NCBI GenBank assembly: GCA_003242525.1
Contig: QGUU01000020.1
Span: 1-14,159, forward strand
Length of the DNA: 14,159 nucleotides
DNA from: Pseudomonadota bacterium
GTDB taxonomy: Bacteria > Pseudomonadota > Alphaproteobacteria > Rhizobiales > Rhizobiaceae
Direction: 5' to 3'
Part shown: one piece after another, positions 1 to 6,555 of the stretch
How the letters are laid out: the number at the start of each line of letters is the position of its first letter
Position numbering within the stretch: the stretch's first letter is position 1
Translations under genes and position numbers: made by a program
Notes under the pieces: generated by a model
Databases searched by the model: none
Seen by the model: only the letters and a program-made list of their open reading frames with translations
What the model was told of the DNA's origin: nothing

Positions 1-815
1 GCCCCATCCGCATCGCCCAGCCCCTCCGCCATGGCGGCAGTGAAGGAGAAACGGTCGAGGGACTTCGGATAGGGCGTCGTGAAATAGGGATGCTGCAGAA
101 GCCTGGCGAGCCTTTCCTCGTCCACCTTTCCGGAGGCGGCGAGCGCGCCATCACGATCCATCTCCCCCAGCCCTCGCGCCCTGACGAAATCGTTGATTGG
201 CGCGTTGGCGGGTCCTGTATCGAAGGCGACGAGATCGGCTTTGCCGTCCCACCAGGTGATATTGCCGACGCCGCCGAGATTCAGGATGGCGGTGTCGCCA
301 TCCGCACCGGAAGTGCCCAGCAACGCAGCGTGATAGGCAGCCGCCAGCGGCGCCCCCTGCCCGCCTGCACGAATGTCCGCAGTACGGAAATCATAGACAA
401 CCCTTGTTCCGAGCAGCGCGTGCATCAGCACGCCGTCGCCGAGCTGGCGCGTGTCGCCCATGCGCCCTCCTGTCGGTGCGCGATGCAGAACGGTCTGGCC
501 GTGAAACCCGACCACCCCCACATCTGCCATGGACATGCCGCTTGCCGCGACAAGGTCCTTGACCGCCTGGGATTGCGCCCGCGTCAGCGCCGCTTCGGCG
601 CGCGCGAATATGTCCGGTTCCGGCCCCGTGAAGTTCCAGGCCAGCGCCTGTTCCTGCGCCTCCCGCAGCATGGCATTGACCGCCTCGGGATAGGGCGCCA
701 GCGTATAGGGCCCGAACTGCTCGATGCGCTCGCCGTCGGTTTTCAGCAGGGCGACGTCGATGTTGCCATCCAGCACGGTGCCGGTCATCAAGCCGACCGC
801 CCATATTGGTTGCAT
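1..815 (-). CDS. anmK: Anhydro-N-acetylmuramic acid kinase, 3' part cut by the window edge
   Basis: AnmK hydrolyses and phosphorylates 1,6-anhydroMurNAc to MurNAc-6-phosphate in cytoplasmic peptidoglycan recycling. The minus-strand frame from ATG at 815 reads [17 protein letters not shown] at the N-terminus, the AnmK nucleotide-binding loop, and continues without a stop to base 1 (271 full codons; the family is about 370 residues). Further family blocks are [16 protein letters not shown] near the middle, [28 protein letters not shown] and [13 protein letters not shown] (substrate and nucleotide site). The start is supported by a GGAGG ribosome-binding site at 824-828, 8 bases upstream. The gene begins 24 bases after the L,D-transpeptidase stop, so the two are probably one transcript. 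The loop has an extra Asn (LDGNIDVAL rather than the usual LDGIDAAL), which I recall from rhizobial homologues. Longer open frames on the opposite strand are shadows. Confidence 0.95.
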   Translation of the reverse strand, partial: MQPIWAVGLMTGTVLDGNIDVALLKTDGERIEQFGPYTLAPYPEAVNAMLREAQEQALAWNFTGPEPDIFARAEAALTRAQSQAVKDLVAASGMSMADVGVVGFHGQTVLHRAPTGGRMGDTRQLGDGVLMHALLGTRVVYDFRTADIRAGGQGAPLAAAYHAALLGTSGADGDTAILNLGGVGNITWWDGKADLVAFDTGPANAPINDFVRARGLGEMDRDGALAASGKVDEERLARLLQHPYFTTPYPKSLDRFSFTAAMAEGLGDADG

Positions 816-839
816 CGCCGAAGCCTCCGGAATCGCCAC

Positions 840-1436
840 CTAGCGCACGACCTTTAGCACCGTCTTGCGCGTGAGATGCGGCAACAGCCGCGCCATGGCG
901 CGCTCGGTGATCGCCACACAGCCCTGCGTGGGCGTGAAATCCGGACGCGCCAGATGAAAGAAGATGGCGCTTCCGCGGCCGCGGCGACGCGGCCTGATGT
1001 TCCAGTCCAGCACCAGGCAGGCGTCATAAAGCCGGTCGTCGCGCTTCATGCGCTCGTGGCTGGCGCCATAGGGCATGCGCACCGGCCGGTTGTAATTGCG
1101 GTCTTCCGGCACCTCGCACCAGCCGAGATTCGAGCCGATACGAGCCATTGGGAGCCGCGTGCGCCGTGCCTGCGCGAAGTGGTCATGGCGAAAATAGCCG
1201 CACAGGATGCGCATTGCGGCAAGCGGTGTGGCGCCGTCCCCCTCGCGCTTGTTGGCGGATATGCCACCCCGTCCAAGAGCGCAGGGAAAGACCAGGCTGC
1301 CGGCCCTGAGCAACCCTTGGGTGGGGTGCCCGGGACGGGCGCGCACGACCAGTATGCACAGGCCGGAGAGCGATTTTCGCCGACTGCCCTTGCTTCCGCC
1401 CTTTTTGCTGTATGATCCTGCCACGGAACAAATCAC
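840..1436 (-). CDS. L,D-transpeptidase (YkuD-fold) family protein
   Basis: This resembles the YkuD-type family whose members act on peptidoglycan cross-links with a catalytic cysteine. The C-terminal block GSAIFFHLARP...TPTQGCVAI carries the His (about H161) and Cys (about C173) expected of the active site. Upstream blocks AGSLVFPCALGRGGIS, KREGDGATPLAA, YNRPVRMPYGASHERM and LYDACLVLDWN fit the COG3786-type subfamily. The classical S/T-H-G-C-x-R/N motif is altered: Gln replaces the second His and Ala follows the Val, which I believe is usual in this subfamily. No convincing signal peptide or transmembrane segment is seen, so its compartment is unclear. The start is uncertain: there is no ATG; GTG codons at 1436 and 1424 both lack a good ribosome-binding site, and the conserved part begins only around LCILVVRARPG. 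It is followed after 24 bases by anmK and diverges from cenR. Confidence 0.85.
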   Translation of the reverse strand: MICSVAGSYSKKGGSKGSRRKSLSGLCILVVRARPGHPTQGLLRAGSLVFPCALGRGGISANKREGDGATPLAAMRILCGYFRHDHFAQARRTRLPMARIGSNLGWCEVPEDRNYNRPVRMPYGASHERMKRDDRLYDACLVLDWNIRPRRRGRGSAIFFHLARPDFTPTQGCVAITERAMARLLPHLTRKTVLKVVR

Positions 1437-1450
1437 CGTGATCGTTTGTT
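1427..1450. promoter_or_regulatory. Interrupted palindrome in the divergent region upstream of cenR
   Basis: AACAAA (1427-1432) is mirrored by TTTGTT (1445-1450) around an inner TCA-CCG-TGA palindrome, with 3 unpaired bases on one side. It overlaps the GTG at 1434-1436 that is one candidate start of the L,D-transpeptidase gene. It could be an operator for either divergent gene; no binding protein can be named from sequence. Confidence 0.3.
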
Positions 1451-1531
1451 GTTGCGGTCAGCTTCCGCATAAACGTTCCACGGTCAACAGTGAAGCGCCT
1501 TGTTTCCGGTTTTAAAACAACGGATTGACAC

Positions 1532-2215
1532 ATGACTTCGCGGACTATCCTGATTGTGGACGACGACGATGATCTGCGCGCGACCCTCGTCGAACAACTA
1601 TCGCTCTACGAGGAGTTCGCAGTGCAGCAGGAAAGCACCGCGGCCAAGGGAATTGCGGCCGTGCGCGCGGGCATGGTCGATCTGCTTATCATGGATGTCG
1701 GCCTGCCTGACATGGACGGGCGGGAAGCAGTCAAGCTTCTGCGCAAGGGTGGCTACAAGGCGCCCATCATCATGCTGACTGGGCATGACACCGATTCCGA
1801 CACGATCCTGGGCCTTGAGGCCGGTGCCAACGACTATGTGACGAAGCCATTCCGGTTCGCCGTGCTGCTTGCCCGCATCCGCGCTCAATTGCGACAGCAC
1901 GAGCAGAGCGAAGATGCCACCTTCACCATCGGCCCCTACACGTTCCGGCCCAGCCAGAAGCTGCTGATTGACCAGCGCGGCGGCAAGGTGCGGCTGACCG
2001 AGAAGGAAGCGTCGATCATCAAGTACCTGTACCGGGCCGAGCAGAAGGTGGTGACGCGCGACATATTGCTGGAAGAGGTCTGGGGCTACAATTCCGGCGT
2101 GACCACGCACACGCTGGAGACGCATGTCTACCGCCTGCGCCAGAAGATAGAGCGTGATCCTTCCAATGCTGAAATTCTTGTGACAGAAAGCGGCGGCTAC
2201 AAGCTGGTACCCTGA
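1532..2215 (+). CDS. cenR: OmpR/PhoB-family response regulator, CenR (OtpR) orthologue
   Basis: This is a two-component DNA-binding response regulator of 227 residues, full length for the OmpR family. The receiver domain (about 4-117) has the acidic pocket DDDDD at 10-14, phosphoacceptor D55 in LLIMDVGLPDMDG, switch residue T83 and K105 in YVTKPF. The winged-helix domain (about 128-227) shows LTEKEASIIKYL, EVWGYNSGVTTHTLETHVYRLRQKIE and ESGGYKLVP. The sequence matches, from memory, the highly conserved rhizobial/Brucella regulator called CenR or OtpR, which controls cell-envelope integrity and beta-lactam tolerance in Brucella and is an orthologue of the Caulobacter envelope regulator CenR. 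No sensor kinase lies next to it, as is usual for this orphan regulator. It heads a plus-strand group; the ATG has no strong ribosome-binding site. A perfect 10-base palindrome GTTTTAAAAC lies at 1509-1518 just upstream. The symbol rests on recalled similarity. Confidence 0.93.
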   Translation: MTSRTILIVDDDDDLRATLVEQLSLYEEFAVQQESTAAKGIAAVRAGMVDLLIMDVGLPDMDGREAVKLLRKGGYKAPIIMLTGHDTDSDTILGLEAGANDYVTKPFRFAVLLARIRAQLRQHEQSEDATFTIGPYTFRPSQKLLIDQRGGKVRLTEKEASIIKYLYRAEQKVVTRDILLEEVWGYNSGVTTHTLETHVYRLRQKIERDPSNAEILVTESGGYKLVP

Positions 2216-2331
2216 CGGCCGTCCGGTCCGGTCCCGAAAAGCTTGTTTTGTTAATCATTTTACTGGCCTAATTGCGCCCGGGGCGGGGTCGCGCGAGGAG
2301 GGTACGACCTGACGGTCCGGGGACATGACTG

Positions 2332-2787
2332 ATGGCGCTGGATGACGATGTCCGCATCCTGTCCGGCGTGGGGCTTTTCGAAGGCTTCACGGCCGAACAG
2401 TTGCGCCTGCTCGCCTTCGGCGCCGAAACCACCAACCTCCCGGCGCAGCGCAAGCTCTACCGCGAGGACGATGTGGCTGACTCGGCCTATGTGGTGGTGA
2501 GCGGCGGGATAGTTCTTTACCGCGAGGAGATCGGCCCCGGCGTCCCGGTCGGCCATGCGGGGCCGGGCGCCATCCTTGGCGAGCTTGCCCTGATCGCCGA
2601 TACAAGGCGACTGACCAGCGCAGCCGCCGCCGTCGATTCGCAGGTGCTGCGGCTGAACCGGAAGATGTTTCGCCGCATACTGGAGGAATACTCCGATCTC
2701 GCCGTCATCCTGCACAGGCGCATCGCCGACGAGTTGCAGGCGCTGATTCGGCGAATCGAGGAAGTCGGGCCGCGATTCTCGAGCTAA
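2332..2787 (+). CDS. Stand-alone cyclic-nucleotide-binding (CNB) domain protein
   Basis: This 151-residue protein is a single CNB (CAP_ED) domain with a short helical C-terminus and no helix-turn-helix, kinase or channel part. The N-terminal LFEGFTAEQLRLLAFGAE is the typical CNB entry helix; SAYVVVSGGIVLYREE is the beta-roll. The phosphate-binding cassette is GELALIADTRR (83-93), where E84 and R93 align with the Glu and Arg that contact the cyclic nucleotide; the Pro-Arg-Ala-Ala of PKA-type sites is replaced by Arg-Arg-Leu-Thr, so binding may be altered. It lies 116 bases after cenR on the same strand with no clear terminator between, and I recall the same pair in Brucella. The ATG at 2332 is preceded by GGGGAC at 2318-2323; an overlapping ATG at 2325 opens only a 6-codon frame. 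It may be a small signalling adaptor; its partner is unknown. Confidence 0.88.
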   Translation: MALDDDVRILSGVGLFEGFTAEQLRLLAFGAETTNLPAQRKLYREDDVADSAYVVVSGGIVLYREEIGPGVPVGHAGPGAILGELALIADTRRLTSAAAAVDSQVLRLNRKMFRRILEEYSDLAVILHRRIADELQALIRRIEEVGPRFSS

Positions 2788-2892
2788 GAGAGGCTGTTTC
2801 GCTTCCCGCTGCGAATCTTTCGTTGATCGCTGAACGTTTTTACCGCTACAGGCAGCGTATCGCGGACTCTCAGACGCAATGTCGAAGGAGTC
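2745..2892. other. Local cluster of six GANTC (CcrM-type) sites around the carbonic anhydrase upstream region
   Basis: GANTC occurs at 2745-2749, 2753-2757, 2774-2778, 2813-2817, 2865-2869 and 2888-2892, six in 148 bases, whereas most of the window has about one per 500 bases by my count. The first three lie in the end of the CNB coding sequence, the rest in the region before the carbonic anhydrase. In alphaproteobacteria, CcrM-methylated GANTC sites near promoters can couple transcription to the cell cycle through GcrA; whether that applies here is inference. Confidence 0.4.
2823..2851 (+). promoter_or_regulatory. Possible sigma-70-type promoter before the carbonic anhydrase gene
   Basis: TTGATC (2823-2828) and CTACAG (2846-2851) are 17 bases apart. 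The -35 is fair and the -10 weak. It would start transcription near 2858, between the CNB stop and either candidate start (2879 or 2945) of the carbonic anhydrase. Weak evidence only. Confidence 0.25.
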
Positions 2893-2944
2893 CCCGCTAG
2901 CGTTCGGACCCGCACGGCCCGCAATCGAAAGGTTCCGCACCTCC

Positions 2945-3589
2945 ATGCCTCCCCTCCTGCCTCCACATCTCCTCGCCGGCTATCACAAGTTCATCACAGG
3001 CCGTTACGTCACCGAAAGCGAGCACTACCGCTCTCTGGCGCGAGAGGGGCAGGCACCGGAAACAATGATCATCGCCTGCTGCGATTCGCGCACGGCCCCG
3101 GAAACCGTGTTCAACGCCGGCCCGGGCGAGCTGTTCGTGCTGCGCAACGTCGCCAACCTCGTTCCACCCTATGAACCGGATGGCGAGTTCCACTCGACAT
3201 CCGCCGCGCTCGAATTTGCGGTGCAAAGCCTCAGGGTGAAGAACATAGTCGTCATGGGCCATGGTCGCTGCGGCGGCATCAAGGCCGCGCTCGGCAAGGC
3301 CGCGCCTCTCTCGCCCGGCGATTTCATCGGCAAATGGATGAGCCTGATTGCTCCAGCGGCGAACACTGTCGCAACCTCCACCATGATGACGGCTACCGAA
3401 AGGCAGACGGCGCTGGAGCGGATCTCCATCCGCTATTCAATTGCCAATCTGAGAACCTTTCCCTGCATCAAGATCCTTGAGGACAAGGGCAAGCTCACCC
3501 TGCACGGCGCCTGGTTTGACATCTCCACTGGCGAATTGTGGGCGATGAACAAGGAAACCGGCGACTTCGAAAGGCCGGAAATCGGCTGA
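2945..3589 (+). CDS. Beta-class carbonic anhydrase
   Basis: It interconverts CO2 and bicarbonate in the cytoplasm with one zinc per subunit. With the start at 2945 the product is 214 residues, the usual beta-class length. The zinc/catalytic motif CCDSR gives C45, D47 and R49, and GHGRCGG gives H106 and C109, completing the Cys-His-Cys ligand set with the Asp-Arg dyad. FVLRNVANLVPPYEPDG and HSTSAALEFAV are further family blocks, and LHGAWFDISTGELW is the conserved end. The open frame extends upstream to an ATG at 2879, but the extra 22 residues are not like the family and MPPLLPPHLLAGYHKF matches the usual N-terminus; neither start has a good ribosome-binding site, so 2945 is chosen by homology. 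It follows the CNB gene by 157 bases and precedes dcp by 147 bases in the same direction; that 147-base gap holds a small GC hairpin (3627-3640) and no gene. Confidence 0.93.
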   Translation: MPPLLPPHLLAGYHKFITGRYVTESEHYRSLAREGQAPETMIIACCDSRTAPETVFNAGPGELFVLRNVANLVPPYEPDGEFHSTSAALEFAVQSLRVKNIVVMGHGRCGGIKAALGKAAPLSPGDFIGKWMSLIAPAANTVATSTMMTATERQTALERISIRYSIANLRTFPCIKILEDKGKLTLHGAWFDISTGELWAMNKETGDFERPEIG

Positions 3590-3736
3590 CGGCCACGCCA
3601 AGATTTCGCGCGGGCAATTTCCGCTGCCGGCCATCGCCGGGCGGGGAGCCGGACACACTGCCGCGCGGTTGCGCAGATGATCCCGTAGCCCTACATCGAA
3701 GCTTCCAGTCGAACTCAATCAGCCCGAAAGTCAGCC

Positions 3737-5785
3737 GTGCCAGACAAAGTCGATCTCACTGCCAACCCGCTCACCCTGTGGACCGGACCGCTCGGCCTGC
3801 CCGACTTCTCGCGCATAGGCGATGGCGACTTCGGCCCGGTCTTCGACGCCGCACTGGCGGCGCACATGGCGCAGATCGAAGCGATCGCGGCCAATCCGGA
3901 ACGGCCGACCATCGACAACACGTTGAAGGCGCTTGAGCTTTCAGGCCAGGAGCTCGACCGCGTCTCCTCGATTTTCTGGTGCAAGGCCGGCGCCGATACC
4001 AACGACACGATCCAGGCGCTGGAGCGCGCGATCTCGCCGAAAATGGCGCGCCACTTCTCGTCCATCTCGATGAACGAGAAACTGTTTGCGCGCATAGACG
4101 ATCTCTACCAGCGCCGCGAGAAACTGGCCCTCGATGCAGAAACGCTGAGAGTGCTGGAAAAGACCTGGAAGCGATTCGTGCGCTCGGGCGCGAAGCTCGA
4201 CGCCGAGGGAAAGAAGCGCCTGGCGGCCATAAATGAGGAATTGTCTGCCCTCGGCACGACATTCGGCCAGAACGTGCTGGCCGACGAGCGCGACTGGGTG
4301 CTGTTCCTGGACGAGGCCGACCTTGCGGGCATTCCCGATTTCCTGAAAAGCGCAATGGCGGAAGCAGCAGAACTGCGCGGCCGCAAGGGGCGCTACGCGG
4401 TCACGCTATCGCGTTCCATCTACGAGCCCTTCACCACCTTTTCCGAGCGCCGCGACCTGCGCGAGACGGCATGGCGCGCCTTCATCATGCGAGGTCAGAA
4501 CGGGGGCGCTTCCGACAATGGCGCCGTGGTGCGCGATATGCTGAGGCTGCGAGCCGAAAAGGCCAGGCTGCTCGGCTACGAAAGCTACGCCTCGCTCAAG
4601 CTGGATGACACCATGGCCAAGACGCCCGATGCAGTGCATGCGCTGCTCGATCCGGTCTGGAGGAAAGCGATCGCGAAGGCGTCCGAGGACCAGGCAGAGA
4701 TGGAGCGTCTGGCGCAGGCTGCCGGCAGCAACGAGAAATTCGCCGCCTGGGACTGGCGCTTCTACCAGGAAAAGCTGCGGGCGGAAAAATTCGCGTTCGA
4801 CGAGGCGGAACTGAAGCCTTACCTCCAGCTAGACCGCATCATCGACGCCTGCTTTGACGTTGCGGGCAGGCTGTTCGGTCTCCGCTTCGAGGAGAAGAAG
4901 GGCATTCCCGCCTGGCATCCCGACGTCCGCATCTTCCTGGTGAAGGATGCCGACGACTCCGAGAGAGGAATCTTCCTGGCCGACTATTTCGCGCGTCCCA
5001 CCAAACGCTCCGGCGCATGGATGAGCAGCCTGCAGTCCGGCTACAGGCTGGGCGAAGGATCGAGGCCGATCATCTATAACATCATGAACTTCGCCCGGCC
5101 GCCCGCGGGAGAGCCGGCGCTTCTGTCCATGGACGAGGCCAGAACCCTGTTCCACGAGTTCGGCCACGCATTGCATGGGCTTTTGACGGAGGTGACGTGG
5201 CCCTCCATATCAGGCACGTCCGTCAGCCGCGACTTCGTGGAATTGCCCTCGCAGCTTTACGAGCACTGGCTGACGGTGCCTGAAGTGCTGGAAAAACACG
5301 CGCTGCACGTGAAGACCGGCGAACCCATGCCGAAGGCCCTGCTGGAAAAGATGCTTGCGGCGTGCACCTTCGGAGCCGGTTTCGCCACGACCGAATTCAC
5401 TGCTTCTGCATTGGTGGACATGGCGTATCATGCCCGCCCCGACGCGCCGGCCGATCCGCTCGCCTTCGAAGCGGAAACCCTGGCAGCTCTCGGAATGCCC
5501 GAGACGATCGCCATGCGTCACCGTACCCCGCATTTCGGCCACATCTTTGCCGGCGACGGCTATTCGGCCGGCTATTACTCCTACATGTGGTCGGAAGTGC
5601 TCGATGCCGACGCCTTCTCCGCCTTCGAGGAAACGGGAGACCCCTTCAACCCGGAACTGGCCAGGAGGCTCAAGGAAAACATCTACGCTGCCGGTGGCTC
5701 GAAGGACCCGGAGGAGCTCTACAAGGCCTTCCGCGGCAAATTGCCGACGCCCGACGCGATGATGGAAAAGAGAGGGTTGGTCTAG
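3737..5785 (+). CDS. dcp: Peptidyl-dipeptidase Dcp, M3-family zinc metallopeptidase
   Basis: Dcp is a thimet-oligopeptidase-like enzyme that removes C-terminal dipeptides from short peptides. The 682-residue length fits the family. The zinc site is H473-E-F-G-H477 in TLFHEFGHALHGLLT, and the third ligand is E502 in SRDFVELPSQLYEHW, 29 residues after the first His as in E. coli Dcp. The closing substrate loop HRTPHFGHIFAGDGYSAGYY also favours Dcp over oligopeptidase A. No signal peptide is seen, so it is predicted to be cytoplasmic. The start is GTG at 3737: an in-frame stop lies at 3686-3688, no ATG occurs between, and the N-terminus matches recalled homologues (NPLTLWTGPLGLPDF). Only a weak GAAAG precedes it. 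It converges on the TetR gene, with 81 bases between the stop codons. A role in recycling peptides from protein turnover is likely. Confidence 0.94.
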   Translation: MPDKVDLTANPLTLWTGPLGLPDFSRIGDGDFGPVFDAALAAHMAQIEAIAANPERPTIDNTLKALELSGQELDRVSSIFWCKAGADTNDTIQALERAISPKMARHFSSISMNEKLFARIDDLYQRREKLALDAETLRVLEKTWKRFVRSGAKLDAEGKKRLAAINEELSALGTTFGQNVLADERDWVLFLDEADLAGIPDFLKSAMAEAAELRGRKGRYAVTLSRSIYEPFTTFSERRDLRETAWRAFIMRGQNGGASDNGAVVRDMLRLRAEKARLLGYESYASLKLDDTMAKTPDAVHALLDPVWRKAIAKASEDQAEMERLAQAAGSNEKFAAWDWRFYQEKLRAEKFAFDEAELKPYLQLDRIIDACFDVAGRLFGLRFEEKKGIPAWHPDVRIFLVKDADDSERGIFLADYFARPTKRSGAWMSSLQSGYRLGEGSRPIIYNIMNFARPPAGEPALLSMDEARTLFHEFGHALHGLLTEVTWPSISGTSVSRDFVELPSQLYEHWLTVPEVLEKHALHVKTGEPMPKALLEKMLAACTFGAGFATTEFTASALVDMAYHARPDAPADPLAFEAETLAALGMPETIAMRHRTPHFGHIFAGDGYSAGYYSYMWSEVLDADAFSAFEETGDPFNPELARRLKENIYAAGGSKDPEELYKAFRGKLPTPDAMMEKRGLV

Positions 5786-5794
5786 AACCGCTAA

Positions 5795-5832
5795 CGCCCC
5801 CGTCAAATGCAGGTGCGCCTGGGCTGGGGGCG
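5795..5832. terminator. GC-rich inverted repeat between converging dcp and the TetR gene
   Basis: CGCCCCC (5795-5801) pairs perfectly with GGGGGCG (5826-5832) across a 24-base loop that can itself form a short AGG/CCT stem. It lies 9 bases after the dcp stop. There is no following T-run on either strand, so it is at best a weak or Rho-assisted terminator. Confidence 0.3.
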
Positions 5833-5846
5833 AAAGGTCCGGTAAG

Positions 5847-5867
5847 ATGCGCGCAGGCCGTGCGCAT
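5847..5867 (-). terminator. Short hairpin just after the TetR gene stop
   Basis: ATGCGC (5847-5852) pairs with GCGCAT (5862-5867) over a 9-base loop, directly abutting the stop codon of the minus-strand TetR gene. No long T-run follows. It may mark the end of the transcript, but the evidence is only the stem. Confidence 0.25.
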
Positions 5868-6478
5868 TAGCCCCGCAGGCTTGCCTCGATCAGCAGTTCG
5901 GCATTGCGCGCCAGAGATCTGGAGGGTCCGTCCGGTCCGAACAGTTGCGCGGAGATATAGGCGCCTTCCAGAAGAAGAAGCAGCCCGTCTCCAAGATCGT
6001 CTGGATCGCGGGCGCCCATGGCAGAAGCCATGGCCCGCAGGCGGCGGCGCAGTTCTTTCTTGTTTTCTTCACTGACACGCCGGGCAGGGTGGTCGGGCTC
6101 AGGATATTCCACCGCAGCATTGGTCATGCCGCACCCACGATAGCGCGGCTTTTGCGAACGACGCGCCACGCCTTCCAGGAAATGCAGAATCTGCGCGCGC
6201 GGATCGCCGGGAAAAGCCTTTACGGATTCCTCGAAGTGCTCCCAGAAGTCATGGTCGTACTGGCGCAGGTAAGTCGCCGCCAGTTCGTCCTTCGAGGAAA
6301 AGGAACGGTACAGGCTGGGCTTGGTGACGCCCGCCTTCCTGACCACCTCGTCGACGCCGATGGCCCTTATGCCCTGCTTGTAGAAGAGATCCCTTGCTGC
6401 CGCCAGAATCCTGTCGGCGGCACGGTTGGTCGCATGTCTGGTCCTGATGGCAGGTTCAATTTTATTGTCGGTTCGCAT
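5867..6478 (-). CDS. TetR/AcrR-family transcriptional repressor
   Basis: The 203-residue protein has the TetR N-terminal helix-turn-helix at about residues 20-68: ADRILAAARDLFYKQG, IGVDEVVRKAGV and TKPSLYRSFSSKDELAATYL. The rest is an all-helical ligand-binding part with RGCGMTNAAVEYPEPDHPARR in the middle, a block I associate with TetR proteins of the YcdC/LmrA-like kind; the ligand cannot be read. The start ATG at 6478 fits the family and lacks a Shine-Dalgarno sequence. It is transcribed away from the MFS gene starting at 6556, and the 77-base gap holds a palindrome and overlapping promoters for both genes. It very likely represses itself and the transporter, and releases when the transporter's substrate or a related compound binds. 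Confidence 0.92.
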   Translation of the reverse strand: MRTDNKIEPAIRTRHATNRAADRILAAARDLFYKQGIRAIGVDEVVRKAGVTKPSLYRSFSSKDELAATYLRQYDHDFWEHFEESVKAFPGDPRAQILHFLEGVARRSQKPRYRGCGMTNAAVEYPEPDHPARRVSEENKKELRRRLRAMASAMGARDPDDLGDGLLLLLEGAYISAQLFGPDGPSRSLARNAELLIEASLRG

Positions 6479-6490
6479 GGCTGGATCAGG

Positions 6491-6520
6491 TTGACAATGT
6501 TACCGATCGGTACGTATAGG
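6491..6520 (+). promoter_or_regulatory. Sigma-70-type promoter of the MFS gene
   Basis: A perfect TTGACA (6491-6496) is followed after 18 bases by TATAGG (6515-6520; or GTATAG at 17 bases). Operator box 1 fills the spacer, so a bound repressor would block RNA polymerase. The predicted start near 6527 leaves a leader of about 30 bases. Confidence 0.6.
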
Positions 6521-6524
6521 TCAA
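6497..6524 (-). promoter_or_regulatory. Promoter of the TetR gene, overlapping the MFS promoter
   Basis: On the minus strand TTGACC (6519-6524) and TAACAT (6497-6502) are 16 bases apart. It shares the space with the MFS promoter on the other strand, and operator box 1 overlaps its -10 and spacer, the expected arrangement for an autoregulated divergent TetR pair. Confidence 0.5.
6499..6513. promoter_or_regulatory. TetR operator, box 1
   Basis: TACCGATCGGTA (6501-6512) is a perfect 12-base palindrome. The 15-base box GTTACCGATCGGTAC matches the reverse complement of box 2 (6541-6555) at 13 of 15 positions. It sits between -35 and -10 of both divergent promoters. Assignment to the adjacent TetR protein is inferred from position and symmetry. 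Confidence 0.65.
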
Positions 6525-6540
6525 CGCTCCAAAGTGCAAC

Positions 6541-6555
6541 GTACCGGTCAGTAAC
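6541..6555. promoter_or_regulatory. TetR operator, box 2, abutting the MFS start codon
   Basis: GTACCGGTCAGTAAC is an inverted near-copy of box 1 and ends on the base before the MFS ATG. Box centres are about 41 bp apart, close to four helical turns, so two repressor dimers would lie on the same face of the DNA. Box 2 is a less perfect palindrome (8 of 12 core positions). Confidence 0.55.

Noticed and set aside
90..857. Plus-strand open frame of 255 codons
   Set aside because: It is antisense to anmK, whose conserved blocks read clearly on the minus strand with a good ribosome-binding site.
2879..2944. Upstream extension of the carbonic anhydrase from ATG 2879
   Set aside because: The extra 22 residues do not resemble the family and start 2945 gives the usual length; no ribosome site favours 2879.
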